NCBI GenBank assembly: GCA_035358715.1
Contig: DAOPPX010000002.1
Location: forward strand, 68,574-132,573
Direction of reading: 5' to 3'
DNA from: UBA8199 sp035358715
GTDB lineage: Bacteria; Verrucomicrobiota; Verrucomicrobiia; Limisphaerales; UBA8199
DNA length: 64,000 nucleotides
The translations under genes and the position numbers were made by a program. Below, one piece after another: positions 49,183 to 58,342 of this stretch. The notes beneath the pieces were generated by a model, which did not search any database, had not been told where the DNA came from, and saw nothing but the letters and a program-made list of their open reading frames with translations. Each line of letters begins with the position of its first letter. Position 1 is the stretch's first letter.

Positions 49183-49502
49183 TGGGTCTCCAGGGCGAGG
49201 AACTTGCGCCTGGACGAGGCGCGCCAGGGCAGGCGGGTTTTGGGGCATCGCTCGTTTTCCTGTATCATCGGAGTCACTATGGCGTCCGGCCCCGGGATGG
49301 CAATACCAATTGGGGAGGGTAGGGGCAGAGTGGGTGCATCTGAACACTGTCCTTAAATCCGGGAAAGCCACCCCAATACCCCAATGTTTCGCCAATTGGG
49401 CCTTTGGGATCAGGACAGTGTCGAGATGCACCCGGGCAGAGTGGCGGACCGCCGCCAATTCAACTTGGACTTGTCTTCGAATTGGCTAACAATGCGCCGG
49501 TA
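49183..49502. other. Intergenic region with a 22-bp inverted repeat
   Basis: No gene is supported. The main structure is the inverted repeat 49332-49353/49412-49433, nested with CCAATTGG-containing sequence (49310 and 49393 areas). It separates the divergent GNAT and gpsA-like genes. Confidence 0.6.
49332..49433. repeat. Inverted repeat with 22-bp arms
   Basis: GGGTGCATCTGAACACTGTC (left, then CT) matches the reverse complement of the right arm at 49412-49433 except for two central bases. GGGCAGAGTGG flanks both arms. The 58-nt interior contains GGGAAAGCCACCCCAATACC and CCAATTGGGCC. The shape is like a mobile hairpin element; no transposase. Confidence 0.7.
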
Positions 49503-50567
49503 ATGAGCAGTGTAGCGATCGTAGGCGCGGGATTGATGGGAACGGCGGTGGCTTGGCCCTTGAGCGATAACGGGCACCACGTTCGGCTGGTGGGCACTCA
49601 TCTGGACAATGAGATCATCGGCTCGTGTCTGGAGAAGGGCTGGCATCCCCGTTTGCGGCGGAGGCTGCCCGACAATGTGCGGCCGTATTGCGTGGGCCAG
49701 CTCGCCGAGGCGCTCGAGGGCGTCAATGTGATTGTCAGCGGTGTGAGTTCGCCCGGGGTGCGCTGGATTGGGCGCGCGCTGGCACCGCATCTGAAGCCGG
49801 GCGTGAAGATCATCGCCGTCACCAAAGGGCTGGAGGCATCCGCGGCGGGCGATCTGCGGGTGTTGCCGGACGTGCTGGCGGACGAGCTGCCCGCGACGGT
49901 GCGGGACAAGGTGACCCTGGCGGCGATTGGCGGTCCCTGTATCGCGGGCGAATTGGCCGGGCGGCGTCAGACTTGTGTCTATTTCACGTCGCGTGATGCC
50001 GCGGCCCTGCCGGTTCTGCGCCAGATGTTCAGGACGCCGTATTATCACATCTCCCTCTCGACGGATATCATCGGGGTGGAGGTTTGCGTGGCGCTGAAGA
50101 ATGCTTACACGCTGGCCGTGGGTTTGGCGGGCGGGATGCTGGAGCGGCTGGGCGGGCCGGACGAGGCGGAGGCGCAGAACTACAATCCCGCGGCGGCGCT
50201 CTTCGGCGCCAGCGCCAGGGAAATGGCGAGGTTGGTCTCGCTGCTGGGCGGGAGCCCAGACAAGGTTACTTCATTGCCGGGCGTGGGCGACCAGTATGTC
50301 ACGTGCATGGGCGGGCGCACTGTGCGCCTGGGGCGGTTGTTGGGCAAGGGGCTGGCCTACGAGCAGGCGCGTGCCGAGATGGCCGGGGAGACGCTCGAGA
50401 GCGCTTTCGTGGTGGCGCAGATAGCCAAGGCGCTTCCCGGCCTGGAAGCGCGCGGTTTGCTGGGGCGCGACGAATTGCCGCTGATGCGCTGCCTGTGCCG
50501 CGTCATCAGCGGAGACACCCTGGCCGAGGTTGATTTCGATAAGCTCTTCCCGGACGATGTGAAGTGA
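49503..50567 (+). CDS. gpsA: Glycerol-3-phosphate dehydrogenase (NAD(P)) family protein
   Basis: 354 aa. Makes sn-glycerol-3-phosphate from DHAP in the canonical enzyme. Seen: Rossmann VAIVGAGLMGTAVAWPL, VIVSGVSSPGVRWIGRAL, KIIAVTKGLE, IGGPCIAGELA in place of GPSFAxE, and ALKNAYTLAVGLAGGM with the catalytic Lys. LPGVGDQYVTCMGGRTVRLG stands where standard GpsA has the SRNR substrate-binding motif. The backbone is clearly GpsA, but the altered GRTVRLG and GPCIAGE motifs suggest divergence in substrate handling. It heads a cluster with an epimerase, plsY and a GNAT-aminotransferase. Confidence 0.78.
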   Translation: MSSVAIVGAGLMGTAVAWPLSDNGHHVRLVGTHLDNEIIGSCLEKGWHPRLRRRLPDNVRPYCVGQLAEALEGVNVIVSGVSSPGVRWIGRALAPHLKPGVKIIAVTKGLEASAAGDLRVLPDVLADELPATVRDKVTLAAIGGPCIAGELAGRRQTCVYFTSRDAAALPVLRQMFRTPYYHISLSTDIIGVEVCVALKNAYTLAVGLAGGMLERLGGPDEAEAQNYNPAAALFGASAREMARLVSLLGGSPDKVTSLPGVGDQYVTCMGGRTVRLGRLLGKGLAYEQARAEMAGETLESAFVVAQIAKALPGLEARGLLGRDELPLMRCLCRVISGDTLAEVDFDKLFPDDVK

Positions 50568-50600
50568 TCCGGCAATCGGCTGAACTTAGCGCGACATTGA

Positions 50601-51641
50601 ATGACTGGCACCGCTTACGACCAACTGCAAAGGGAATTGAAGGCCGCGCCCAGGACGTGGCTGGTTACCGGCGTGGCCGGCTTCATTGGCTCGAACCTGT
50701 TGGAGACCCTGCTCAGACTCGACCAGCGGGTGGCCGGCCTGGACAACTTCTCGACTGGCACGAAGGAGAACCTGGAAGAAGTTGAAAGCCTGGTCAGCCC
50801 CGCGCAATGGGAGCGGTTTCGGGTATTGGAGGGGGATATTGGCGATCTGGACATGTGCCGGCAGGCCTGCGCGGGAGTGGATTTCGTCCTGCACGAGGCG
50901 GCCCTGGGATCAGTGCCGCTGTCCATGACTGATCCGCTCGGGGCGCACCGCAGCAATGTGACCGGGTTTCTCAACATGCTGGTGGCGGCGCGGGATGCGA
51001 AGGCCAAACGCTTCGTCTATGCGTCGAGCAGCGCGGTGTATGGCAATGATCGGGCGGTGCCGATCGTGGAGGACAAGATCGGCAAGCCACTCTCGCCGTA
51101 TGCCGCTACAAAGGCGATCAACGAAGTCTATGCGCAGGCGTTTGCCCAGGCTTACGGCTTCCCGTCCATCGGGCTCCGGTATTTCAATGTGTTCGGCCCG
51201 CGCCAGGACCCTGAGGGGGCTTATGCGGCGGTGATTCCGCAGTGGATTGCGGCGTTGCTAAGGCGTGAGCCGGTGTATATCAACGGGGATGGGGAGACGA
51301 GCCGGGATTTTTGTTTTGTGTCGAATGTGGTGCAGGCCAATCTGCTCGCGGCGACGACCGCGCATGCCGGAGCAGTGAACGAGGCATACAACGTTGCCCT
51401 CGGGCAACGGACGACGCTCAACGAGCTTTTCGACTCGATCCAGGGCACCTTGCGCGCGAAAGACGCGGCGCTGCCCGGCCAGAAGCCGGTTTACCGGGAG
51501 TTTCGTCCCGGCGACGTGCGGCATTCGCTGGCGGATATCAGCAAGGCGCGACGGCTGCTCGGTTTTGCCCCTACGCACGACATACAATCGGGCCTGGCGC
51601 TGGCAATGGACTGGTATCGGCGGAACGTGGGCCGAGGCTGA
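50601..51641 (+). CDS. NAD-dependent UDP-hexose(amine) 4-epimerase, WbpP/TviC-like
   Basis: 346 aa extended SDR protein. Seen: WLVTGVAGFIGSNLLETLLR (GxxGxxG), VAGLDNFSTGTKENL, HEAALGSVPLSMTDP, FVYASSSAVYGND, SPYAATKAINE (YxxxK with Tyr and Lys), IGLRYFNVFGPRQDP and NGDGETSRDFCFVSNVVQAN. The SVPLSMTDP and GPRQDPxGAYAAVIPxW segments are typical of UDP-GlcNAc/GalNAc 4-epimerases. It makes precursors for surface glycans. 33 nt after the gpsA-like gene. Confidence 0.88.
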   Translation: MTGTAYDQLQRELKAAPRTWLVTGVAGFIGSNLLETLLRLDQRVAGLDNFSTGTKENLEEVESLVSPAQWERFRVLEGDIGDLDMCRQACAGVDFVLHEAALGSVPLSMTDPLGAHRSNVTGFLNMLVAARDAKAKRFVYASSSAVYGNDRAVPIVEDKIGKPLSPYAATKAINEVYAQAFAQAYGFPSIGLRYFNVFGPRQDPEGAYAAVIPQWIAALLRREPVYINGDGETSRDFCFVSNVVQANLLAATTAHAGAVNEAYNVALGQRTTLNELFDSIQGTLRAKDAALPGQKPVYREFRPGDVRHSLADISKARRLLGFAPTHDIQSGLALAMDWYRRNVGRG

Positions 51642-51730
51642 GCTATTGAGTCCCAAAACAGTCTGGACGCCGCCACATCAGACGCCAATACTTGGGCAGA
51701 CAATCGCGGGATGAAGATCTGACATACGAT

Positions 51731-52378
51731 ATGCCGTGGATCGAACAACTGCGGTGGGCGGACTGGAGCCGGGCAGGCTGCGTTTCTCTGGCCGCTTACG
51801 TCCTCGGCTGCTTCACCACGGGTTATTACCTGGTTCGCGCGCGCACGGGGGAGGATCTGCGCCAACTGAGCAGTGGCAGCGTCGGGGCGCGGAATGTTGG
51901 TCGGCGGCTGGGCTGGCAGGGCTTTGCGCTGACAGTGCTGGGGGACTTTGGCAAAGGCGCGCTGGCGGTGTGGGCGGCGCGGTATTTCACCTCGGATGAC
52001 TGGTGCGCGGCGCTGGCACTCCTGGCTGTGGTGGCGGGGCATGTGTGGCCGGTGCAACTCCATTTTCGCGGGGGTAAGGGCATGGCCACTTCGCTAGGGG
52101 CGCTGCTGGTTTTCGACTGGCACCTGGCGGTCGCTTTCGCGGTCCTGTTTGCCGCAGCCTTTGCGGCGCTGCGCAAGACGGTTCTGCCGGGCCTGTTCGC
52201 TTTGGCCGGCGTGCCGGTGGCTAGCGCGTGTCTGGGGCGCGGGCCGGTGGAGGTGGCCGGCCCTGCCGCGCTGGCGGTGCTGGTGCTGATTGCGCACCGG
52301 AAGAACCTGAAGACGGAGTTGTCAGGTTTGCTGGATCGCCGCAGCGTTGACCACAACCACGACTCACCCAAAGCATGA
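51731..52378 (+). CDS. plsY: Acyl-phosphate:glycerol-3-phosphate acyltransferase
   Basis: 215 aa multi-pass inner-membrane enzyme that starts phospholipid synthesis by acylating G3P at position 1. Seen: AAYVLGCFTTGYYLVRARTG, SGSVGARNVGRRLGWQG (family motif SGNxGAxNxxR), LGDFGKGALAV and GHVWPVQLHFRGGKGMATSL (GHxxPvxxxFxGGKG). The ATG at 51731 gives the usual N-terminus; the stop overlaps the next start (ATGA, 52375-52378). Pairing with a gpsA-like gene fits a G3P-to-lysophosphatidate route. Confidence 0.93.
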   Translation: MPWIEQLRWADWSRAGCVSLAAYVLGCFTTGYYLVRARTGEDLRQLSSGSVGARNVGRRLGWQGFALTVLGDFGKGALAVWAARYFTSDDWCAALALLAVVAGHVWPVQLHFRGGKGMATSLGALLVFDWHLAVAFAVLFAAAFAALRKTVLPGLFALAGVPVASACLGRGPVEVAGPAALAVLVLIAHRKNLKTELSGLLDRRSVDHNHDSPKA

Positions 52379-54042
52379 GCACACAAGGCCCGCTGGTTTT
52401 CAAGTTCGCTGACGAGGATTGGGAGTTCGAGCAGATTCACCGCCTGAACTACAAGACCTTCGTTGAGGAGATTCCGCAGCACCATACCTCGCCGACGCAG
52501 CGGCTGGTGGACAAGTTCCATTCGGAGAACACCTACCTCATCTGCCTGTGCGGGCGGAAGCTGGCCGGGATGCTGGCCGTGCGGGGCAACCGGCCGTTCT
52601 CGCTCGACCAGAAGCTCGATCGGCTGGATTCATATCTGCCGGCCGGGGACCGGCTCTGCGAAGTCCGGTTGCTGGCGATCGAGAAGGAATACCGTGGCGC
52701 CCAGGTTCTGCAAGGCATCCTGGCGCTGCTGTGGCAGCATAGCATTGAGAAGGGCTATGACCTGGGTGTGATCTCAGCCACCACGCGCCAGCTCAAATTG
52801 TACCAGCACCTGGGTTTTGTGCCGTTCGGACCGCTGGTGGGAACCGGCGACGCGCAGTTTCAACCGATGTACGTCACCATGCAGACGTTCGAAGCGGCGG
52901 CGCGGGAGTTCTTGCGCTCGTCGCCGTCGCGTGCCTTCCAGCCCGGCGTGGTGAGTTTTCTGCCGGGACCGGTGTCAGTGCGGCGCGAGGTGCGGCGTGC
53001 GTTCGAGCAGGCGGCGGAATCGCACCGGGCCGATGCCTTTGTGAAGGACTTCCAGGCCACGAAACAGGTGCTCTGCGAACTGGTCCAGGCACGGAGCGTC
53101 GAACTGTTTCTCGGCTCGGGGACTTTGGCTAATGACGTCGTCGCCGGCCAGCTCTTGCTGGAGCGAAATCCCGGGCTGGTGCTCAGCAACGGAGAGTTTG
53201 GCGAGCGGCTGGTGGACCATGCGAGGCGGTGGGGTTTGGCTTTCGATGCCCTGGAGCATTCCTGGGGCGCGCCGCTGGACCTGGCGGCGGTGCGTCAGCG
53301 GCTGGAGCGTGCGTCCGCGCGCGGCTGGCTCTGGTGCGCGCATTGTGAGACTTCAACGGGCCTCCTGAACGATTTGGAGCAGCTCAAAACCCTCTGCGCG
53401 GAATTCAACGTCAAGCTCTGCCTGGATTGCATCAGCTCGATCGGCACGGTGCCGGTGGATTTGCGGGGCGTCTGGCTGGCGTCGTGTGCCAGCGGCAAAG
53501 GGCTGCGGTCGTATCCGGGGCTCTCGATGGTATTCTACCATCATGCGGTGGCACCTGCGCCGCAAGGCCTGCCGCGGTATCTCGATTTGGGCCACTATGC
53601 GGCGCGGGGCAGTGTGCCCTTCACCTTCTCATCCAACTTGCTGCACGCGCTTGCGGCGGCCGTCCGGCGCGTTCGCTGGACGGAGCGCTTTGCGGGATTG
53701 GTCGAGCTTTCGACCTGGCTGCGCGCGGGTCTGTCCGAAATGGGCTTTGACCTGATAGGCGGCAGCGCCACGACTTCGCCCGCGGTGGTGACGATTGCCT
53801 TGCCGCCGAGTTTGAACTCGGTCCGGATTGGCAGCCTCATGCAGGAGTCCGGCTACCTGCTCAGTTACAACAGCGACTATCTGCGCGGACGCAACTGGAT
53901 ACAGATCTGTTTGATGGGCGAATGCGCGCGTGAGAAGGTGGTTTCACTGCTCAACGCACTCAGCCGGGTATGTTTCGGCCGCGGCCGTGACCGGGCGGCA
54001 GCTGAGAGCGTTCCATCCAAAGCCGCCCCGGCAGCGAGCTAG
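52375..54042 (+). CDS. Fusion of GNAT/acyl-amino-acid-synthase-like domain and class V aminotransferase
   Basis: 555 aa. Residues 1-190 are a GNAT-fold domain of the FeeM/autoinducer-synthase-like kind (IHRLNYKTFVEEIPQH, LAGMLAVRGNRPFSLDQKLD, CEVRLLAIEKEYRG, QLKLYQHLGFVPFG). Residues about 200-530 are a fold-type I class V aminotransferase (VSFLPGPVSVRREVRRAF, ELFLGSGTLANDVVAGQLLL, HCETSTGLLNDLEQLK, LCLDCISSIGTVPVDL). The Schiff-base Lys is about 375, in ASGKGLRSYPG, the arrangement of 2-aminoethylphosphonate or Ser/Ala-glyoxylate transaminases. Coupled to plsY by ATGA. A role in making or attaching an amino headgroup or N-acyl amino acid lipid is inference. Confidence 0.85.
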   Translation: MSTQGPLVFKFADEDWEFEQIHRLNYKTFVEEIPQHHTSPTQRLVDKFHSENTYLICLCGRKLAGMLAVRGNRPFSLDQKLDRLDSYLPAGDRLCEVRLLAIEKEYRGAQVLQGILALLWQHSIEKGYDLGVISATTRQLKLYQHLGFVPFGPLVGTGDAQFQPMYVTMQTFEAAAREFLRSSPSRAFQPGVVSFLPGPVSVRREVRRAFEQAAESHRADAFVKDFQATKQVLCELVQARSVELFLGSGTLANDVVAGQLLLERNPGLVLSNGEFGERLVDHARRWGLAFDALEHSWGAPLDLAAVRQRLERASARGWLWCAHCETSTGLLNDLEQLKTLCAEFNVKLCLDCISSIGTVPVDLRGVWLASCASGKGLRSYPGLSMVFYHHAVAPAPQGLPRYLDLGHYAARGSVPFTFSSNLLHALAAAVRRVRWTERFAGLVELSTWLRAGLSEMGFDLIGGSATTSPAVVTIALPPSLNSVRIGSLMQESGYLLSYNSDYLRGRNWIQICLMGECAREKVVSLLNALSRVCFGRGRDRAAAESVPSKAAPAAS

Positions 54043-54170
54043 CCCTCGCAGGCCGGCAGGGTGGCATAGCCAGCGTGCGGCACGTCAAGTGTACAGCAAC
54101 GGGCGTGCAAAATGCCTACTTGAGCCTGAATCAACTGGCGGTATGGGCCGAAGTGGGGCAGCTTAACTGA

Positions 54171-55181
54171 ATGAGAATCCTGAATTCGATCGCAATGGCC
54201 ACCGCTCTGGTGGCGGTGGCGCCGGGGTGGGCAGCGGACAAAGGGATAACGCTGTTGAATGTCTCCTACGACCCGACCCGCGAGTTGTATCAGAATTTCA
54301 ACGCGGCGTTCGTGCGGCATTGGCAGGAGAAGACGGGGGACGTGGTGAAAATCCGGCAGTCGCACGGGGGATCGGGGAAGCAGGCGCGGGCGGTCATTGA
54401 CGGCCTGGCAGCGGATGTGGTGACGCTGGCGCTGGCCTGCGATGTGGACGCGATTTGCGAGCGGGCGGGGCTGATGCCGCAGGATTGGCAGAAGCGGTTG
54501 CCGAACAACAGTTCGCCCTACACCTCGACCATTGTGTTCGTCGTGCGTAAGGGCAACCCGAAGCAGATCAAGGATTGGGATGACCTGGTTAGGCCCGGGG
54601 TCGTGGTCATCACTCCCAACCCGAAAACGTCGGGCGGGGCGCGGTGGAATTACCTGGCAGCGTGGGGCTATGCGCTGAAGACGTCCGGCGATGACGAGCG
54701 GAAGGCGAGAGAGTTTGTGGCCCGGCTGTTCAAGAATGTGCCCATTCTGGAGACCGGGGCGCGCGGGGCAATGACCACGTTTGCCCAGCGCGGCATTGGG
54801 GATGTTCTGGTGGCGTGGGAAAGCGAGGCGCTGTTGCTGCTCAAGGAGTCCGGCAAACGCGAAGTCGAACTGGTCGTGCCGTCACTGAGCATTCTGGCGG
54901 AGCCGCCGGTGGCCTGGGTGGACAGGGTGGTCAACAAGCGCGGAACGCGCGCCGTGGCGCAGGCTTATCTGGAGCATCTGTATTTGCCGGAGGGCCAGGA
55001 GATTGCGGCCAAACACTATTATCGCCCGAGGCTGGAATCGGTGGCGCTGAGGCACGCCGGCACCTTTCCCAAGGTAAGCCTCTTCACCATTGACGAGGTC
55101 TTTGGCGGCTGGCGGAGGGCGCAGGAAATGCACTTTAGCTCGGGAGGGGTGTTTGATCAGATCCAGCGGGCGAACCGTTAG
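54171..55181 (+). CDS. sbp: Periplasmic sulfate-binding protein
   Basis: 336 aa with signal peptide (MRILNSIAMATALVAVAPGWA). Binds sulfate or thiosulfate for the CysTWA importer. Seen: LLNVSYDPTRELYQNFNAAF, QSHGGSGKQARAVIDGLAAD, VVTLALACDVDAI, VRKGNPKQIKDWDDL, GVVVITPNPKTSGGARWNYL and LEHLYLPEGQEIAAKHYYRP, all Sbp/CysP signatures. A 189-nt gap separates it from cysT; nothing notable is in it. Confidence 0.95.
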   Translation: MRILNSIAMATALVAVAPGWAADKGITLLNVSYDPTRELYQNFNAAFVRHWQEKTGDVVKIRQSHGGSGKQARAVIDGLAADVVTLALACDVDAICERAGLMPQDWQKRLPNNSSPYTSTIVFVVRKGNPKQIKDWDDLVRPGVVVITPNPKTSGGARWNYLAAWGYALKTSGDDERKAREFVARLFKNVPILETGARGAMTTFAQRGIGDVLVAWESEALLLLKESGKREVELVVPSLSILAEPPVAWVDRVVNKRGTRAVAQAYLEHLYLPEGQEIAAKHYYRPRLESVALRHAGTFPKVSLFTIDEVFGGWRRAQEMHFSSGGVFDQIQRANR

Positions 55182-55370
55182 GGCGTCAGACAGCCTGAAT
55201 CCGGCTTGGGTGGTCTCTTGAGACTGCAAGCCCTTGGACTGGCTTGTTGGCTAATTGGCAAGACGAGGTTGCTCTCGATGAGGGGTTGATTGCCGCAGCG
55301 GCTTGTCTTATCGTCAGGCGCACGACGGGCCGCATGAAGTAGGTCCGTTCTGCGCTGAGGCTGACTTTGC

Positions 55371-56201
55371 ATGGTGCGACAGAAACATAGAGTGCTGCCT
55401 GGTTTCGGCCTGACGATGGGTTTCACGCTCTTTTACCTGAGCGCGATTGTCCTGATTCCTTTTGCCGGGCTGGTGTTGCGCGCACTGGAGTTGTCGTGGG
55501 CGGACTTCTGGCACCTGGCGACGACCGACCGCGCGCTGGCGGCGTATCGGCTGACCTTCGGGGCTTCGTTGATCGCGGCGGTGGCCAACGGGGTGTTTGG
55601 CTCGCTGCTGGCCTGGGTGCTGGTGCGGTATGAGTTTCCTGGGCGTCGCTTCATTGATGCAATGGTGGATTTCCCTTTTGCGCTGCCTACAGCGGTGGCG
55701 GGCCTGACGCTGGCAAACCTGTTTGCGGCCAACGGGTGGCTGGGGCGCTACCTTGTGCCGTTGGGCATCCACGGGGCATTTACCCCGCTGGGGGTGGTGA
55801 TCGCGCTGACTTTCGTAGGGCTGCCGTTTGTAGTGCGGACGCTCCAACCGGTGCTGCAAAACATGGAACGTGAGGTCGAGGAGGCAGCCGCCACGCTCGG
55901 CGCGGGGCGGTTGCGGACGTTCGTCCAGATCATTGCGCCGTCGCTGCTGCCGGCGGTGCTGACGGGCCTGGCGCTCGCGTTCGCCCGGGCCATCGGCGAG
56001 TATGGCTCCATCGTGTTCATTTCGGGCAACCTGCCGTTCAAGACTGAGATCGCTCCCTACCTGATTGTCATGCGCCTCGAAGAGTATGATTACACAGGGG
56101 CCATCGCGCTGGCGGTAGTGCTGCTGTGCTTCTCATTCCTGCTGCTAGGGGCCATCAACCTGCTGGAGCAATGGGCCAGCCGCCTTCATCGGTCCGCCTG
56201 A
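55371..56201 (+). CDS. cysT: Sulfate ABC transporter permease CysT
   Basis: 276 aa, six TM helices. Seen: N-terminal LPGFGLTMGFTLFYLSAIVL (CysT signature), VDFPFALPTAVAGLTLANLF, and the EAA loop EVEEAAATLGAGRLRTFVQI with AFARAIGEYGSIVFISGNLP. It forms the heterodimeric channel with CysW, which starts 4 nt later. Confidence 0.94.
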   Translation: MVRQKHRVLPGFGLTMGFTLFYLSAIVLIPFAGLVLRALELSWADFWHLATTDRALAAYRLTFGASLIAAVANGVFGSLLAWVLVRYEFPGRRFIDAMVDFPFALPTAVAGLTLANLFAANGWLGRYLVPLGIHGAFTPLGVVIALTFVGLPFVVRTLQPVLQNMEREVEEAAATLGAGRLRTFVQIIAPSLLPAVLTGLALAFARAIGEYGSIVFISGNLPFKTEIAPYLIVMRLEEYDYTGAIALAVVLLCFSFLLLGAINLLEQWASRLHRSA

Positions 56202-56205
56202 GGTT

Positions 56206-57111
56206 ATGGCTGAACCCGGAACTCGCATTCGAGGCGGTGCGCAGCAGGCGTCGCAGCGTGGCACGGAGGAATCCCCGCTGGCCAAGTGGGTGCTGATCGC
56301 CATTACGCTGGCATTCTGCTTTGTGTTCCTGTTGCTGCCGCTGTTGAACGTCTTTGCGCAGGCTCTGACGAAGGGTTTGGGACATTATTGGCAATCGCTG
56401 GCGGAACCGGACTCGCGGGCGGCAATTTGGCTAACCCTTGTAGTGGCGGCCATCTGCGTGCCGCTGAATATGCTGTTTGGGCTGGCAGCCGCGTGGGCGA
56501 TTGCCAAGTTCGAGTTTCGGTGCAAGTCCTTGCTCATTACGCTGATTGACCTGCCGTTCTCGGTTTCTCCAGTGGTGGCCGGATTGATGTTTGTGGTGCT
56601 GTTTGGGCTGCAAGGATTTTTTGGCAACCGGCTGGCGGCGCATGGTGTGAAGATCATTTTTGCCGTGCCGGGCATGGTGCTCGCGACGGTGTTCATTACG
56701 TTCCCCTTCGTGGCGCGGGAGTTAATCCCGGTGATGCAAGCCAATGGCACCGAGCAAGAGGAGGCGGCGCTGACCCTGGGCGCGAACGGTTGGCAGACCT
56801 TCTGGCATGTTACACTGCCCTCGGTCAAATGGGGCCTGATTTACGGCATCATTCTGTGCAACGCGCGCGCCATGGGCGAATTTGGCGCGGTGTCGGTGGT
56901 GTCCGGGCACATCGCCGGGTTGACGGAGACCATGCCGCTGCGGGTGCAGGTGCTTTACGAAGGCGCAACTGCGGCCTCCACAGCAGCAGCATTTGCAGTG
57001 GCGAGCTTGCTGGCGTTGCTTGCGTTGTTTACGCTGGGGGTCAAGTGCCTGCTGGAGTGGAAACAGGCGCGGGCGGAGAGGCTAATCGTCGCCCGAGTTG
57101 AGAGGTCATGA
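56206..57111 (+). CDS. cysW: Sulfate ABC transporter permease CysW
   Basis: 301 aa, six TM helices after an N-terminal hydrophilic tail. Seen: LLPLLNVFAQALTKGLGHYW, IDLPFSVSPVVAGLMFVVLF, VARELIPVMQANGTEQEEAA and the EAA loop LTLGANGWQTFWHVTLPSVK. NARAMGEFGAVSVVSGHIAG and TETMPLRVQVLYE are typical of CysW. Overlaps cysA by 4 nt (ATGA). Confidence 0.94.
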   Translation: MAEPGTRIRGGAQQASQRGTEESPLAKWVLIAITLAFCFVFLLLPLLNVFAQALTKGLGHYWQSLAEPDSRAAIWLTLVVAAICVPLNMLFGLAAAWAIAKFEFRCKSLLITLIDLPFSVSPVVAGLMFVVLFGLQGFFGNRLAAHGVKIIFAVPGMVLATVFITFPFVARELIPVMQANGTEQEEAALTLGANGWQTFWHVTLPSVKWGLIYGIILCNARAMGEFGAVSVVSGHIAGLTETMPLRVQVLYEGATAASTAAAFAVASLLALLALFTLGVKCLLEWKQARAERLIVARVERS

Positions 57112-58211
57112 GTATTGAACTAAAGGGCGTTACAAAGCTGTTCGGCGACCATGCCGCCGTCAACAACGTCACCTTTTCTGTCAAGGAAGGCGAGTTAATG
57201 GCCCTGCTGGGGCCGAGCGGCGGGGGAAAAACGACCGTGCTGCGGATGATTGCGGGGCTGGAAATGCCGACAGCCGGGGACGTGTTCATCCGCGGCCAGC
57301 GGGTGAACGACCTGTCCGTGCAGCAGCGGAACATCGGGTTCGTGTTTCAGAACTACGCGTTGTTCAAGAACATGAACGTGTCCAGGAACATCGCCTTCGG
57401 CCTGAAGATCAAACGGTGGAAGCGGGCGAATATCCGGGCACGCATCGAGGAGTTGCTGAAGTTGTTCGGGTTGGAGGGGCTGGAACGGCGCTTTCCGCAC
57501 CAGTTGTCGGGCGGCCAGCGCCAGCGGGTCGCCATCGCGCGCGCGCTCGCGCCCCAGCCTACCGTCCTGTTGCTGGACGAGCCGTTCGGAGCAGTGGACG
57601 CCAGGATTCGCCAGGAACTCCGGGAATGGCTCGTGACGCTGCACCACGATCTGAATGTGACGACGGTGTTCGTCACGCATGATCAGGAGGAAGCGCTGGA
57701 GGTTGCAAATCGCATTGTCATTTTCTCGGGCGGGGTCCTGGAGCAGGTGGGCACCCCGCGGGAGGTCTATGACCAGCCGGCGAACGAGTTCGTGGCGCGT
57801 TTCATCGGGGCTATGAACGTCCTGGAGCCGGAAGTGCGGGGAGGAGTGGCGCGCATCGGGGAACTGGAGTTTCCCGCGCCTGGCGAGGCCGATGGGCAGC
57901 GGATACGCATTGGTTTTCGGCCCTATGCTGTGCAGGTTTCATCGGACCTGACGCAGCATCGCTATCACGCCATGCTGCAGCATACCTTTTTCCTGGGCGT
58001 GTTGTTGCGGCTTGAGCTGGAGTTGCCCAGCGGCTTGACTATTCGCGCCCGCATGACCAAGGAAGATTATGCCCATCAGGGCTTGGAGGATGGCAGACAA
58101 GTGTCCTTCCAAATCCGCCAATACCGCCTGCTCGCCCGCGAAGCCATCGGTCTGCAACCCGAGGCCGAGCTGCAGTCTGAGACGCCGCCTGTTCTTGGGG
58201 ACAACATTTAG
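57108..58211 (+). CDS. cysA: Sulfate/thiosulfate import ATP-binding protein CysA
   Basis: 367 aa ABC ATPase. Walker A GPSGGGKTTVLRMIAG (a GGG instead of the common GSG), Q-loop VFQNYALFKNMNV, signature LSGGQRQRVAIARAL, Walker B VLLLDEPFGAVDARIRQEL, and switch His VFVTHDQEEALEVANRI. The C-terminal regulatory domain carries ANEFVARFIGAMNVLE and IRIGFRPYAVQV. It completes a sbp-cysTWA operon for sulfate assimilation. Confidence 0.95.
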   Translation: MSIELKGVTKLFGDHAAVNNVTFSVKEGELMALLGPSGGGKTTVLRMIAGLEMPTAGDVFIRGQRVNDLSVQQRNIGFVFQNYALFKNMNVSRNIAFGLKIKRWKRANIRARIEELLKLFGLEGLERRFPHQLSGGQRQRVAIARALAPQPTVLLLDEPFGAVDARIRQELREWLVTLHHDLNVTTVFVTHDQEEALEVANRIVIFSGGVLEQVGTPREVYDQPANEFVARFIGAMNVLEPEVRGGVARIGELEFPAPGEADGQRIRIGFRPYAVQVSSDLTQHRYHAMLQHTFFLGVLLRLELELPSGLTIRARMTKEDYAHQGLEDGRQVSFQIRQYRLLAREAIGLQPEAELQSETPPVLGDNI

Positions 58212-58342
58212 AGGGTATCCACGCAGTCAGACAGTTCCTTGTTCCTTCTCTCGGCCCTGTCGCAGCCGGGTACTGCAGGGTGTTACGAGCCGGCGAACCC
58301 TTCCGTTGCGCGCAAGTCCGGACCCCCTTCCGCCGAAACAGG

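Noticed and set aside
55182..55370. Possible riboswitch or small RNA between sbp and cysT
   Set aside because: No SAM-riboswitch-like core or strong stem was found; only a 5-bp GTCTC/GAGAC palindrome is present.
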